Shown: positions 11,864 through 19,012 of the stretch, one piece after another
How positions within the stretch are numbered: the first letter of the stretch is position 1
Layout: each line of letters starts with the position of its first letter
From: Candidatus Woesearchaeota archaeon
GTDB taxonomy: Archaea > Nanobdellota > Nanobdellia > Woesearchaeales > UBA525
Length of the DNA: 23,872 bases
NCBI GenBank assembly: GCA_023252315.1
Contig: JAJPEB010000002.1
Coordinates: forward strand, 1-23,872
Reading direction: 5' to 3'
Program-made: the position numbers and the translations under genes
The notes under the pieces: generated by a model
The model's database searches: none
Seen by the model: the letters and a program-made list of their open reading frames with translations, nothing else
Told to the model about the DNA's origin: nothing

Positions 11864-12499
11864 CTACCTCCCGCTGCGCTGCGCGAGCTCGAACAGCTTC
11901 TCGTAGAACAGGTCGATGTGGTCCCCGTACTTGGCGCTGATGCCGAGCACCTCGTGCGGCGAGAACGCGCCCTCCACCTTGGCGACGTTCGCCTTGCGCA
12001 GGTCCACCTTGTTCGCGACGATGAAGAACGGGACCTTGCGCTGCGCGAGGCTCTCGATGAGCGTCGCGTTCACCTGGTTGCGCGGCTCCTTCGTCGCGTC
12101 GAGCACGACCACGACGCAGTCGGCGTTCCCGATCCACGCGATGCTCTCGACGACGCCTTGCGCCGCCTCCTTCGCGCGCGCCTTCGCCTCCTCCTGGCCC
12201 AGCCCCTCGCGCACGAAATCGGCCGCGTCCACGCGCGACGAGATGCCCGGCGTGTCGACGAGCGAGAACGAGAGCGTGCGGCCGTCCTCGTAGACGACCT
12301 TGACGCCCTGCTTGAGCTGCACGCGGCGCGTCTCGTGGGCGATCCTGCTCGTCGAGCCCATCTCCTCCCCGAGCCAGTCCGCGCAGATCCTGTTCGCGAG
12401 CGTCGTCTTGCCGCCGTTGGGGGGCCCGTAGAGCGCGAGGCGCGTCTGCCTCCTCGTGAAGAGGCGCAGCAGACGGTGCCAGAACGCGCGCAGATTCAT
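11864..12499 (-). CDS. arvA: ArvA-like Era/Der-type small GTPase
   Basis: 211 residues. The G motifs are all present: G1 G-P-P-N-G-G-K-T (25-32), G3 D82-T-P-G85, G4 N163-K-V-D166 and G5 S-A-K (188-190). The N-terminal 20 residues are basic and aromatic (F-W-H-R-L-L-R-L-F-T-R-R), a likely amphipathic membrane-binding helix. This matches the archaeal GTPase ArvA (formerly OapA), reported to promote extracellular vesicle formation in Haloferax. The zinc-ribbon partner follows directly. ArvB, which lies in the same locus in haloarchaea, is not between them nor elsewhere in this window. The ATG at 12499 has a TATA box 27 nt upstream. Confidence 0.86.
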   Translation of the reverse strand: MNLRAFWHRLLRLFTRRQTRLALYGPPNGGKTTLANRICADWLGEEMGSTSRIAHETRRVQLKQGVKVVYEDGRTLSFSLVDTPGISSRVDAADFVREGLGQEEAKARAKEAAQGVVESIAWIGNADCVVVVLDATKEPRNQVNATLIESLAQRKVPFFIVANKVDLRKANVAKVEGAFSPHEVLGISAKYGDHIDLFYEKLFELAQRSGR

Positions 12500-12522
12500 G
12501 GAAGATCGGCCCCACAGCTCGC

Positions 12523-12530
12523 ATTTATAT
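12523..12530 (-). promoter_or_regulatory. TATA box of the ArvA/ArvC operon
   Basis: ATATAAAT on the minus strand, centred 27 nt before the ATG at 12499, in the 67-bp gap after the LamG gene. Confidence 0.65.
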
Positions 12531-12566
12531 TCCTGCCGGTGGCTTCCTCATTGGAGAGGGAGAACG

Positions 12567-15500
12567 TCAGCACACCGGCGTCGCGCCGTTGACCGTCACT
12601 GCCGTCGAGCACAGCGTGCGCAGCTCCAGCGTGGCGTTGCTCGCGCTCACGCACACCTGCCAGTTCTCGTTCGCCACGGTCTCCTGGCGCGTCAGGTTCC
12701 TTGCCCTGTCGTTGGAGAGCTCCGCGATCTGCTGGGCCGAGAGCGCTCGCGAGTAGATGCGCACGTCGTCGATCCCGCCGCCGAAGTAGTAGCCGTTGAG
12801 GCTGCTGCCCGGTCTCGCGATGCGCAGCTGCGTGCCCCACGCGCTGCGGTCCGTCTTCGCGCTCGCGCCCGTGTCGCTGTCGACGAGCGTTCCGTCGAGG
12901 AACAGGTCTGCGGTAGGCGTGCCGCCGAGCCCCTGCACGCGCGCGGCGAGGAAATGCCAGTTCACGGTATCCGTGTAGGGGATCGAGACCTGGAGGGTGT
13001 CCGTGTCGGACGCGAGGGCGCTGCCGAGGAAGAAGCTCGCCTTGTTCCCGACGATGCCGCCGCTGAACGCCCCGATGGAGAGGTGCATCTCCGAGTTCCC
13101 GCCGAAGCCCCATCCGCTGCCCGCGGGCGCCCCTTCCCACAGGATCATCCCGCCGTTGCTCACGGTGGCCGCGTTCGGCCTGACCCATGCGGTGACGGTG
13201 AAGTCGCTTAGCGTCTGCAGCTCCTGGCTGTTCGTCTGCAGGTAGTCGTTCGACCCGTCGAACGTGTACGCCCCAGATCCCAGGTGCCCGCCCGAGGCGC
13301 TCCATGCGGGACTCGCCGTGCCCCCGCCCTCCGTCACCGTGTGGTTGTAGGAAGAGTAGTCCTTCGCCCTGCTCGCGCCTGCGGTGCTCTCGAAGGGGAG
13401 CTGGAGCAGCGTGATGCTCGTGGGCGTGCCCGGGATCACGGAGGGCTTCTGGCGCCAGTCGTACGTGAGCCGCTTGTCCGCTCCCGTGAAGTTCTGCCCT
13501 GCGGCGAACGCGATGAGATCCTCCATGTGGGTGAACTGGTTGCACGAGCTCTCGATCCAGACGCTCTCAGGAGACGGGCACGCGCTCGCGCCCGCGGATA
13601 CCGTGATCGCGTTGCTCGCGACGGTCGGGCCGTCGGCGGTGCCGTTGTTCGCGGTGATATACGCGCGCCACTGCTGCGCGGGCGCGAGCTCCGCGTCGAC
13701 GATGCGGTTCGTCCTGTTCTGCGAGAGCGCGAGCGCTTGGGCGGCAGAGAGGCTGCGCGAGTAGATGCGCACGTCATCGATGGTCCCGCTGAACGCGCCG
13801 AGGCCCGCGGCGCCCGCGCCTACCTCCCACCGATCGCCGCCGCTCCAGGGCGTGCCGATGCTCAGCGCGGCCCCTTCCTCCCTCCCGTCGACATAGAGCC
13901 GCATGGGCCCGTTCGCCTGCGCGGTGCCCACCACGTGGTACCATCTCCCCGCCTGCGCGACCGTCGTGCCCGTCACCCGCCTCGCGGCGCCGTCCCAGAG
14001 GTAGTGCTCGAACGTGCCTGCCGCGGTCAGGCGCAGCTGGTGGGAGTACTGCGCGTTGGGGCCGCTCGCGCTCGTGCGCACGACGATGCTGCGGCTCGCC
14101 GTCGCCGCGGGCTTCACCCAGGCCTCGACCGTGTAGTCCGTTGGGCTCGCAGGATCCGAGATGTTGATGAAGTCGTCGACTCCGTCGAACACGTAGCCGC
14201 CGGAGCCGCCATAGCCGCCGGCGCCGGACCATGCCGGCTCCTGCGCGCTCACCGCGATGCCGTCGAACCACGCGCTCCCCGTGTTCGACCCGATCGTCGG
14301 ACCGTCGGTGACGAGCCGCACGGTGGCGTTCGTCACGCCCGCTGCGGTCGTGAACGAGCATGCGACGTCCTGCCAGGCGCCGCGCTGCGTCGCGGCAGCC
14401 GTGCACTCCCAGGACGCATCTCCCATGTCGAGGTACGCGTTGTTGCTCCCGCTCAGGTTGTTGTAGATCCTGCCGGAGAGGGTGTATGAGGTCGAGGGCA
14501 GCAGGCTGATCGCCTGGATAGATGCCTGGGCCGCTGTGGGGGCGGCATGCTTCATCGAGAAGCCTCCCGACTGCGCGAGGTCGCTCGAGCGGCTCGCGCT
14601 CGCCGCTTCCGTCCACCCTGAAGCGTCGGCGCCCGTGCCCAGCTCCATGCCGGGGTTCGCGACGGCGTTGCCTCCAAGCGTGCCGTTGCTGCCTGAGAGC
14701 GCGTAGTTGCGGGTCGCGCCGCGGCCCGCGCTGCCGTTGACGTCGAAGTTCATGAGCACGCGCGCGATGCTCGCGCCATCGACGCGCCAATCGTACGCGT
14801 AGCGCGTCGTGCCGGGCATCGACACATTCGGGTACGCGGTCAGGTTCTCGTACCTGCTGCCCGTGCCGCACGAGCTGTTGACGAGCGCGTTCCAGCAGCC
14901 GGGGTCCTGCGCGTCCTTGACGCCGCTGCAGTCATTGTCGCTGCCGTCGCTGCACGAGCCTGCGGACGCGAGAGACTCGAGCTTGGACGCGCTCGCGCTC
15001 GCGTTGAACTGGTAGGCGCCCGACAACGTGCTGCGCGAGCAGCAGTACGCCCTGCCTGCGCTCACGTTGCGCACGAGCAGCCCGTCGTGCGCCGCATCGC
15101 AGCGGAAGAGCTCCGCCCCGAGGCCGGTGTTCTCGCACACGAGCTGGGAGAGGGGATCGAGGCCGAACGCGAGGCATGTTCCCGAGGCATTCATGCACGG
15201 CGTCGTGCTGCCGCAGCAGGCGTACGCGCCCGTCGCGTCCCTGCTCAGCGCGCCGAGCGCGTTCCAGTTCGCGCCTTCCGCCGGGAAGCCCGGAGGCGCC
15301 CCCGCGGCATAGCGCACGTTCGTGGCGCCGGGCATGCACGCGATCCCCTCGCATGCGCCCGTCGTGGCGTTGCATGCCTGCCCGATGGGGCATGTCTTCG
15401 GCGAGCCTGCGCACGCGCCTCCGGCGCACACGTCGGAGGTCGTGCAGAGGTTGCCGTCGTCGCAGGACGCGCCTGCGGCGAGAGGGCTGTGGATGCACGT

Positions 15501-15998
15501 GCCCGCGATGCACCTGTCCGCCGTGCACGTGTTCGCGTCGCTGCAATCCGCGGGCGAGCACTCCTGCCCTCCGGCCGAGTCGTTCGTCGGCGAGATCGAG
15601 ATCGCGCCCTGCGCGTCCTTGCGGATCTTGTTGCGCCCGGGCGCCGCCGAGCTGCCGTTCGTGAGGTTGACCTGGAGGAAGAGGACGTGCGAGAACTCGC
15701 CGCTCGAGACCGCGACCTCGCTCGGGCCCTGCGGCGGCGAGAGCGTCACGTTGTACTGCTGGTTCTCGACGAGCACGGGCAGCTCGAACACGCGCTCGTA
15801 GCCGGGGCGCACCTTCTGCGCGATCGTGACCTCGTCCTCGATGATGCCAGCGACCCCCACGAGCTCGCCCTGCGCGCCCTGCTGCTTCGCGAGGGACGTG
15901 CGCTGCTCGACGACGACGATGAACGCCGTGAAGACGAGCGTCATGAAGCCGAGCAGGACCAGGAACTCGATCGCCGCCTGGCCCCTGCGCCGAGTCAT
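12567..15998 (-). CDS. Large surface protein with class III signal, Cys-rich region and two LamG domains
   Basis: 1,143 residues. The N-terminus R-R-R-G-Q-A-A-I-E-F-L plus a hydrophobic helix to ~30 is a class III (prepilin-type) signal, so it should be processed and possibly enter a pilus-like filament. A Cys-rich stretch (147-221) contains repeats such as D-D-G-N-L-C-T-T-S-D-V-C, and a second Cys-rich part spans 261-380 (S-D-G-S-D-N-D-C resembles MopE-type motifs). Two LamG/concanavalin-type domains follow: ~413-748 and ~865-1085, each with [VT]-F-D-G-[VS]-[DN]-D and I-D-D-V-R-I-Y-S-R. Inside the first, residues ~446-586 look like a CBM4/9-type carbohydrate-binding insert (N-P-G-M-E, A-W-F-D-G-I-A-V). 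Likely role: adhesion to glycans outside the cell. It follows the pilin-like gene by 15 nt. Many N-x-S/T sequons fit archaeal N-glycosylation. Confidence 0.85.
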   Translation of the reverse strand: MTRRRGQAAIEFLVLLGFMTLVFTAFIVVVEQRTSLAKQQGAQGELVGVAGIIEDEVTIAQKVRPGYERVFELPVLVENQQYNVTLSPPQGPSEVAVSSGEFSHVLFLQVNLTNGSSAAPGRNKIRKDAQGAISISPTNDSAGGQECSPADCSDANTCTADRCIAGTCIHSPLAAGASCDDGNLCTTSDVCAGGACAGSPKTCPIGQACNATTGACEGIACMPGATNVRYAAGAPPGFPAEGANWNALGALSRDATGAYACCGSTTPCMNASGTCLAFGLDPLSQLVCENTGLGAELFRCDAAHDGLLVRNVSAGRAYCCSRSTLSGAYQFNASASASKLESLASAGSCSDGSDNDCSGVKDAQDPGCWNALVNSSCGTGSRYENLTAYPNVSMPGTTRYAYDWRVDGASIARVLMNFDVNGSAGRGATRNYALSGSNGTLGGNAVANPGMELGTGADASGWTEAASASRSSDLAQSGGFSMKHAAPTAAQASIQAISLLPSTSYTLSGRIYNNLSGSNNAYLDMGDASWECTAAATQRGAWQDVACSFTTAAGVTNATVRLVTDGPTIGSNTGSAWFDGIAVSAQEPAWSGAGGYGGSGGYVFDGVDDFINISDPASPTDYTVEAWVKPAATASRSIVVRTSASGPNAQYSHQLRLTAAGTFEHYLWDGAARRVTGTTVAQAGRWYHVVGTAQANGPMRLYVDGREEGAALSIGTPWSGGDRWEVGAGAAGLGAFSGTIDDVRIYSRSLSAAQALALSQNRTNRIVDAELAPAQQWRAYITANNGTADGPTVASNAITVSAGASACPSPESVWIESSCNQFTHMEDLIAFAAGQNFTGADKRLTYDWRQKPSVIPGTPTSITLLQLPFESTAGASRAKDYSSYNHTVTEGGGTASPAWSASGGHLGSGAYTFDGSNDYLQTNSQELQTLSDFTVTAWVRPNAATVSNGGMILWEGAPAGSGWGFGGNSEMHLSIGAFSGGIVGNKASFFLGSALASDTDTLQVSIPYTDTVNWHFLAARVQGLGGTPTADLFLDGTLVDSDTGASAKTDRSAWGTQLRIARPGSSLNGYYFGGGIDDVRIYSRALSAQQIAELSNDRARNLTRQETVANENWQVCVSASNATLELRTLCSTAVTVNGATPVC

Positions 15999-16013
15999 GC
16001 GGCCCTCGCCCCA

Positions 16014-16454
16014 TCAGGACACGGACTCCGTCACGCGCACCGTGTCGCCGAGCGACTCGAACTGGTACTTCGTGAGCCCCGGGTGCGCGGTCGAGACGTT
16101 GCCGTCCGCGTACGCCGTCGCGAGCGGGATCGTCGAGAAGAACACCGCCTCCGAGCGCCCCGCCTGCGTGTCGTACGCGACGACGAGCTCCCTCATGTCG
16201 CTGCCCGAGACGTAGACCCTGCGCACGGACTCCGGCATCGTGAACTCGAGCGTCTGGCGCGCGTTCTTGCCCAGCGCGTACGTGCTCTTCGCCATCCCCG
16301 ACGCCTGCAGCCCGATCTCGTTCACCTGCGCGCCCACGGACTGCGACTTGCCCGACGAGTTGTACGCGTAGAAGAACATGACCGCCGGGATGAGCAGCCC
16401 GATCGCGACGCCGACGATCACGAGGTACTCGATGCTCACCTGCGCCCGTCCCAT
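16014..16454 (-). CDS. Class III signal peptide pilin-like protein
   Basis: 146 residues. M-G-R-A-Q-V-S-I-E-Y-L-V is a class III signal of the archaellin/pilin type, with expected cleavage just before Q5, followed by a hydrophobic helix (~8-30) that would form the filament core. The rest is a compact strand-rich domain (V-R-R-V-Y-V-S-G-S, V-V-A-Y-D-T, F-F-S-T-I-P). It lacks the paired cysteines of the tandem pilins downstream on the map and belongs to a different subgroup. It has its own TATA box 26-27 nt upstream and is followed after 15 nt by the LamG protein, so the two are likely co-expressed, perhaps as subunit and adhesin. Confidence 0.85.
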   Translation of the reverse strand: MGRAQVSIEYLVIVGVAIGLLIPAVMFFYAYNSSGKSQSVGAQVNEIGLQASGMAKSTYALGKNARQTLEFTMPESVRRVYVSGSDMRELVVAYDTQAGRSEAVFFSTIPLATAYADGNVSTAHPGLTKYQFESLGDTVRVTESVS

Positions 16455-16476
16455 GCACCGGCCCCCGGGCGTGCGC

Positions 16477-16484
16477 TATAAAAA
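16477..16484 (-). promoter_or_regulatory. TATA box of the pilin-LamG operon
   Basis: TTTTTATA on the minus strand, centred 26-27 nt before the ATG at 16454. It is an AT island in GC-rich DNA. Confidence 0.62.
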
Positions 16485-16535
16485 CGTTTGCTGACTCCTG
16501 CGACGTGAAGATGAGAGATTCTGCATGTGGTTTTA

Positions 16536-16619
16536 CGCTGCTGCCTTGGCGTGGAACAGACGAGAGAGGTGCCGGAGGCCTCTCTCGTCGTAAAACCTCA
16601 TAGATACGCCGCAGCAGCG
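16536..16619. repeat. Intergenic inverted-repeat element, copy 3 (possible structured RNA)
   Basis: Plus-strand reading: CGCTGCTGC (16536-16544), bulge CTT, GGCGT (16548-16552), 9 nt, hairpin GAGAGAGG/CCTCTCTC (16562-16569 with 16579-16586, extendable by GAC/GTC to 11 bp) around a 9-nt loop, 2 nt, box CGTAAAACC (16589-16597), an 8-nt linker, then ACGCC and GCAGCAGCG (16606-16619) completing a perfect 14-bp outer stem apart from the CTT bulge. GGTTTTACG just before it (16529-16537) is the exact complement of the box. It lies 20 nt after the stop of the minus-strand gene at 16640 and upstream of the next promoter. Confidence 0.68.
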
Positions 16620-16639
16620 AGAAGAGACGGAAGCACTGC

Positions 16640-17188
16640 CTACGAGCCCGGCGCCGCCACCGTCGCGAAGATCTCGCCCGTGAGGTTGTGGCGCGGCGAG
16701 CCGTTGAGATCGCGGCTGAACTCGACGAGGAGCTGCACGTCCGTGCGGTCCCCCCTCGTGAGCAGGAACTGCTTGTCGGTCGGCGCGATGATGACGCTCA
16801 GGTTCGCCGACGCCTCTCCCTTCGGGATCACCGCGTACCTGCCGTTGCTCGGCATCGTCTGCGCGATCGCAGGATCGCAGTCCACGCCGCCCGCGTACGT
16901 GTCCCCGGTGCCGCCGATAGTCTTGACGCCGTAGATGCGGATCGCGTCCCCGAAGTCGTTGCGCACGCGCAGCAGCACGCAGCCCGAGTGCCCCTTCGCG
17001 GTGTTGTCCTCGAGGCGGTAGTCGATGCAGTCGAGCTGCGAGCCGAAGTCGCAGCGCGCGGGGAGGTAGCGCGTGGGGCTGAGGAAGCCGAAGTACGCGA
17101 GCGCCCCCACGACGACGAGGATCGCGATGAAGCCCCAGCCGTACGTGACGAGGTACTCGAGCGCCGCCTGCGCGCGGGTGCCGCTCAT
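16640..17188 (-). CDS. Class III signal peptide pilin, third of three tandem paralogues
   Basis: 182 residues. R-A-Q-A-A-L-E-Y-L-V-T-Y-G-W (5-18) is a class III signal cleaved before Q7, then a hydrophobic core helix to ~36. The junction S-P-T-R-Y-L-P-A-R-C (38-46; C46) and C54-I-D-Y repeat the pattern of the two preceding pilins, suggesting a conserved disulphide close to the filament core. The globular part is longer than in the siblings and contains several N-x-S/T sites. The ATG at 17188 overlaps the stop of the previous gene (ATGA). It is the last gene of the unit; the repeat element lies 20 nt after its stop. Confidence 0.86.
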   Translation of the reverse strand: MSGTRAQAALEYLVTYGWGFIAILVVVGALAYFGFLSPTRYLPARCDFGSQLDCIDYRLEDNTAKGHSGCVLLRVRNDFGDAIRIYGVKTIGGTGDTYAGGVDCDPAIAQTMPSNGRYAVIPKGEASANLSVIIAPTDKQFLLTRGDRTDVQLLVEFSRDLNGSPRHNLTGEIFATVAAPGS

Positions 17189-17658
17189 TGGACCCCTGTG
17201 TAGACCTCGCCGGACACGAGGTGGTCGAAGCCCGCCTGGCTGTTCTTGTAGACCACGTCGAAGAGGACCTTCACCTTCTGGCCCGAGAGGCCCGCGAAGT
17301 ACTTGTTCCCCTTCGCGGGCGAGAAGCAGTCGATCGGCATCTGGTCCTTGGGCGACCATGCGGCGCCCTTGAGGTCGACGGGAGCCGAGGTGTCGTTGCC
17401 GTACGAGCACGTGATGCGCTGCAGGTAGATGGTCTGGCCGACGTCCTGCTGGAGGATGAGCGAGACCTGCCCCGCCGTCGAGTCGATCCTGTAGTCGACG
17501 CACGTGAGCTCGCTGCCGACGGTGCACTTCGAGGGGAGCAGCTTGCTCGGGTTGAGCACGCCGAAGTAGCTGATCGTGCCGATCATCACGAGGATGATGA
17601 GGATGGCCCACCCGTAGGTGGTGAGGAACTCGAGCGCCGCCTGGCCGCGCGTGCGCAT
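17185..17658 (-). CDS. Class III signal peptide pilin, second of three tandem paralogues
   Basis: 157 residues. R-G-Q-A-A-L-E-F-L-T-T-Y-G-W-A (4-18) is a class III signal with cleavage expected before Q6, followed by a hydrophobic helix to ~33. The motif L-N-P-S-K-L-L-P-S-K-C (35-45), then C53-V-D-Y, is shared with its neighbours. More cysteines occur at S-Y and D-C-F further on, so additional disulphides are possible. Its start overlaps the previous stop by one base (TGATG) and its stop overlaps the next start (ATGA), so the three pilins are translated in tight coupling. The likely role is a structural or minor subunit of the filament assembled by the Tad machinery encoded nearby. Confidence 0.88.
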   Translation of the reverse strand: MRTRGQAALEFLTTYGWAILIILVMIGTISYFGVLNPSKLLPSKCTVGSELTCVDYRIDSTAGQVSLILQQDVGQTIYLQRITCSYGNDTSAPVDLKGAAWSPKDQMPIDCFSPAKGNKYFAGLSGQKVKVLFDVVYKNSQAGFDHLVSGEVYTGVQ

Positions 17659-18146
17659 CACTGCACCGTCCCCGAGATGTCGCCCGACGCGCGCTTCGCG
17701 TAGACGCCCTGCGTCGTCGTGTACGTCATGTCGAGCGAGACCTTCCCCTGCTGGCCCGTGCCGGGGCTCGTGCCGAGGCCGAACGCGCAGGTGAAGGGCG
17801 CGGAGTCGCCGGCCGCGATCGTCGTCGTCCAGCCCGGGCTCGAGCCGTCGAGCGCGCAGATGGTCGAGGAGCCCTTCGACGTCGCGTTCATGCCGCCGTC
17901 CTTGATGATCATGCCCGTGCCGATGCTGTTCGTGATCGTGAGGCGGAGCACGAGCCTGGACGCGTTGTCCTGGAGGGCGAAGTCCCTGCACCCGATGCCC
18001 GTCGTGAGCAGGCACTTCTCGGGCAGGTACTTGCTCGGGTTGAGCACGCCGAAGTACGCGAGCGCGCCGATCGCGACGAGCACCACGAGGATCGCCCACC
18101 CGTAGGTGGTGAGGAACTCCATCGCCGCCTGGCCCGAGCGCCTCAT
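17658..18146 (-). CDS. Class III signal peptide pilin, first of three tandem paralogues
   Basis: 162 residues. S-G-Q-A-A-M-E-F-L-T-T-Y-G-W-A (4-18) is nearly identical to the next pilin's signal, with cleavage before Q6 and the core helix to ~33. L-N-P-S-K-Y-L-P-E-K-C (35-45) and C53-R-D-F give the same cysteine pair. The head domain is rich in Ser, Thr and Gly (S-I-G-T-G-M-I-I-K-D-G-G). A prepilin peptidase must be encoded elsewhere; none is in this window. Its ATG overlaps the stop of the small membrane protein (ATGA), so all four genes form one unit. Confidence 0.88.
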   Translation of the reverse strand: MRRSGQAAMEFLTTYGWAILVVLVAIGALAYFGVLNPSKYLPEKCLLTTGIGCRDFALQDNASRLVLRLTITNSIGTGMIIKDGGMNATSKGSSTICALDGSSPGWTTTIAAGDSAPFTCAFGLGTSPGTGQQGKVSLDMTYTTTQGVYAKRASGDISGTVQ

Positions 18147-18385
18147 CGGCGCCTCTCCTTGCGCGCGGGGGCGCCGCTCGCGATGTCGTCGCGCACGTGG
18201 AGGATCTGCGTGAAGAGGACGTAGAGGAGCACGGAGTTGAGGAACGAGAGCGCGAAGACGAGCACGAGCATCGCCTCGCTCCCGCTCGCCCCGATGATGT
18301 GCACGCCGAAGAGCACGCCGATGACGAACACGACGAGCACGAGCAGCGCCATGATGAACTTATGATGGTAGAGATCCAGCTTCAC
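18143..18385 (-). CDS. Small two-helix membrane protein leading the pilin operon
   Basis: 80 residues with two hydrophobic segments (~11-32 and ~38-60), a short loop (G-A-S-G-S-E) and a basic tail (A-R-K-E-R-R-R), so both ends are probably cytoplasmic. No family is recognised. The start is GTG at 18385, supported by GAGGTG five bases upstream, a good Shine-Dalgarno. The TATA box is ~40 nt away, so unlike most first genes here it has a short leader. It is coupled to the first pilin by an ATGA overlap, which suggests an accessory role in pilin insertion or assembly. Confidence 0.75.
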   Translation of the reverse strand: MKLDLYHHKFIMALLVLVVFVIGVLFGVHIIGASGSEAMLVLVFALSFLNSVLLYVLFTQILHVRDDIASGAPARKERRR

Positions 18386-18420
18386 GACACCACCTCTCTG
18401 CGCGCTTCCCGTGAGGGGGG

Positions 18421-18430
18421 TTTATAAGGG
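18421..18430 (-). promoter_or_regulatory. TATA box of the pilin operon (with leader and Shine-Dalgarno)
   Basis: CCCTTATAAA on the minus strand, ~40 nt before the GTG at 18385. The predicted mRNA has a leader of about a dozen bases that includes GAGGTG (just before the start). Confidence 0.6.
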
Positions 18431-18532
18431 TTTCGTGGTGGGGCGCGCGCCGGGCGACGGGGCATGCGCAGCGAACCGCCTCCCCAGGGGAGCGCTGCGA
18501 AGCTTTTTCAAGCGAGCGCGGCTCCTGCGCGC

Positions 18533-19012
18533 ATGCGCTACGACACCTTCCTCGGGCACGAGAGCGGCTTCGCCGACCTCGTGGGGCATATCCGCTCGTA
18601 CGTCGCGGCGTCCACGGATCCCGAGGTGCTCCTCGTGGGGGAGCGGATGCTCGGGGAGATCGGCGCGCCCGAGCGCTATCCGGGGATGCGCTTCCTCGCC
18701 GCGATGGACGCGGGCGGCAGGCCACTCGCGGTGACGAACAGCATGGCCGTATCCCGCGGCGGCAGCGTCTATGGCGTCCACTACCATGCGCTCTCCCTCG
18801 ATCCCAAGACGCCGGCGGGAGGGTTCGCGTTCAGGAGGGAGCTCGGCATCCTCATCGCGGAGACGGGCATCGCCATCGCGAAGCCTGAGACCCGCAGCGG
18901 GGAGATGCTCCTCGGCGCATTCGCGTTCGGGCCAAGGCCGGACCTCGACGACCTGCTCTTCTGGGAGGGGACGTCGTACGCGTGCGGCTCCCCTACGCCG
19001 CGCTCATCCTAG
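18533..19012 (+). CDS. Unknown protein, possibly acetyltransferase-like
   Basis: 159 residues from the ATG at 18533; the frame stays open upstream to 18464 but that part looks non-coding. Third codon positions are strongly G/C, so it is a real gene. It begins M-R-Y-D-T-F-L-G-H-E-S-G, contains a strand pair around F-L-A-A-M-D-A-G-G-R-P-L-A-V and then H-Y-H-A-L-S-L-D-P, which faintly recalls the central sheet of GNAT acetyltransferases. No clear acetyl-CoA P-loop is present and the C-terminus is low complexity, so it may be truncated. It runs opposite to the surrounding pilus genes and its last 9 bases overlap the end of the converging TadC-like gene. Confidence 0.6.
   Translation: MRYDTFLGHESGFADLVGHIRSYVAASTDPEVLLVGERMLGEIGAPERYPGMRFLAAMDAGGRPLAVTNSMAVSRGGSVYGVHYHALSLDPKTPAGGFAFRRELGILIAETGIAIAKPETRSGEMLLGAFAFGPRPDLDDLLFWEGTSYACGSPTPRSS

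Noticed and set aside
10343..16619. Integron attC-like sites as an explanation of the inverted-repeat elements
   Set aside because: The bulged imperfect stem is reminiscent, but the terminal GTTRRRY and RYYYAAC core sites are not visible, there is no integrase, and the genes between are ordinary operons.
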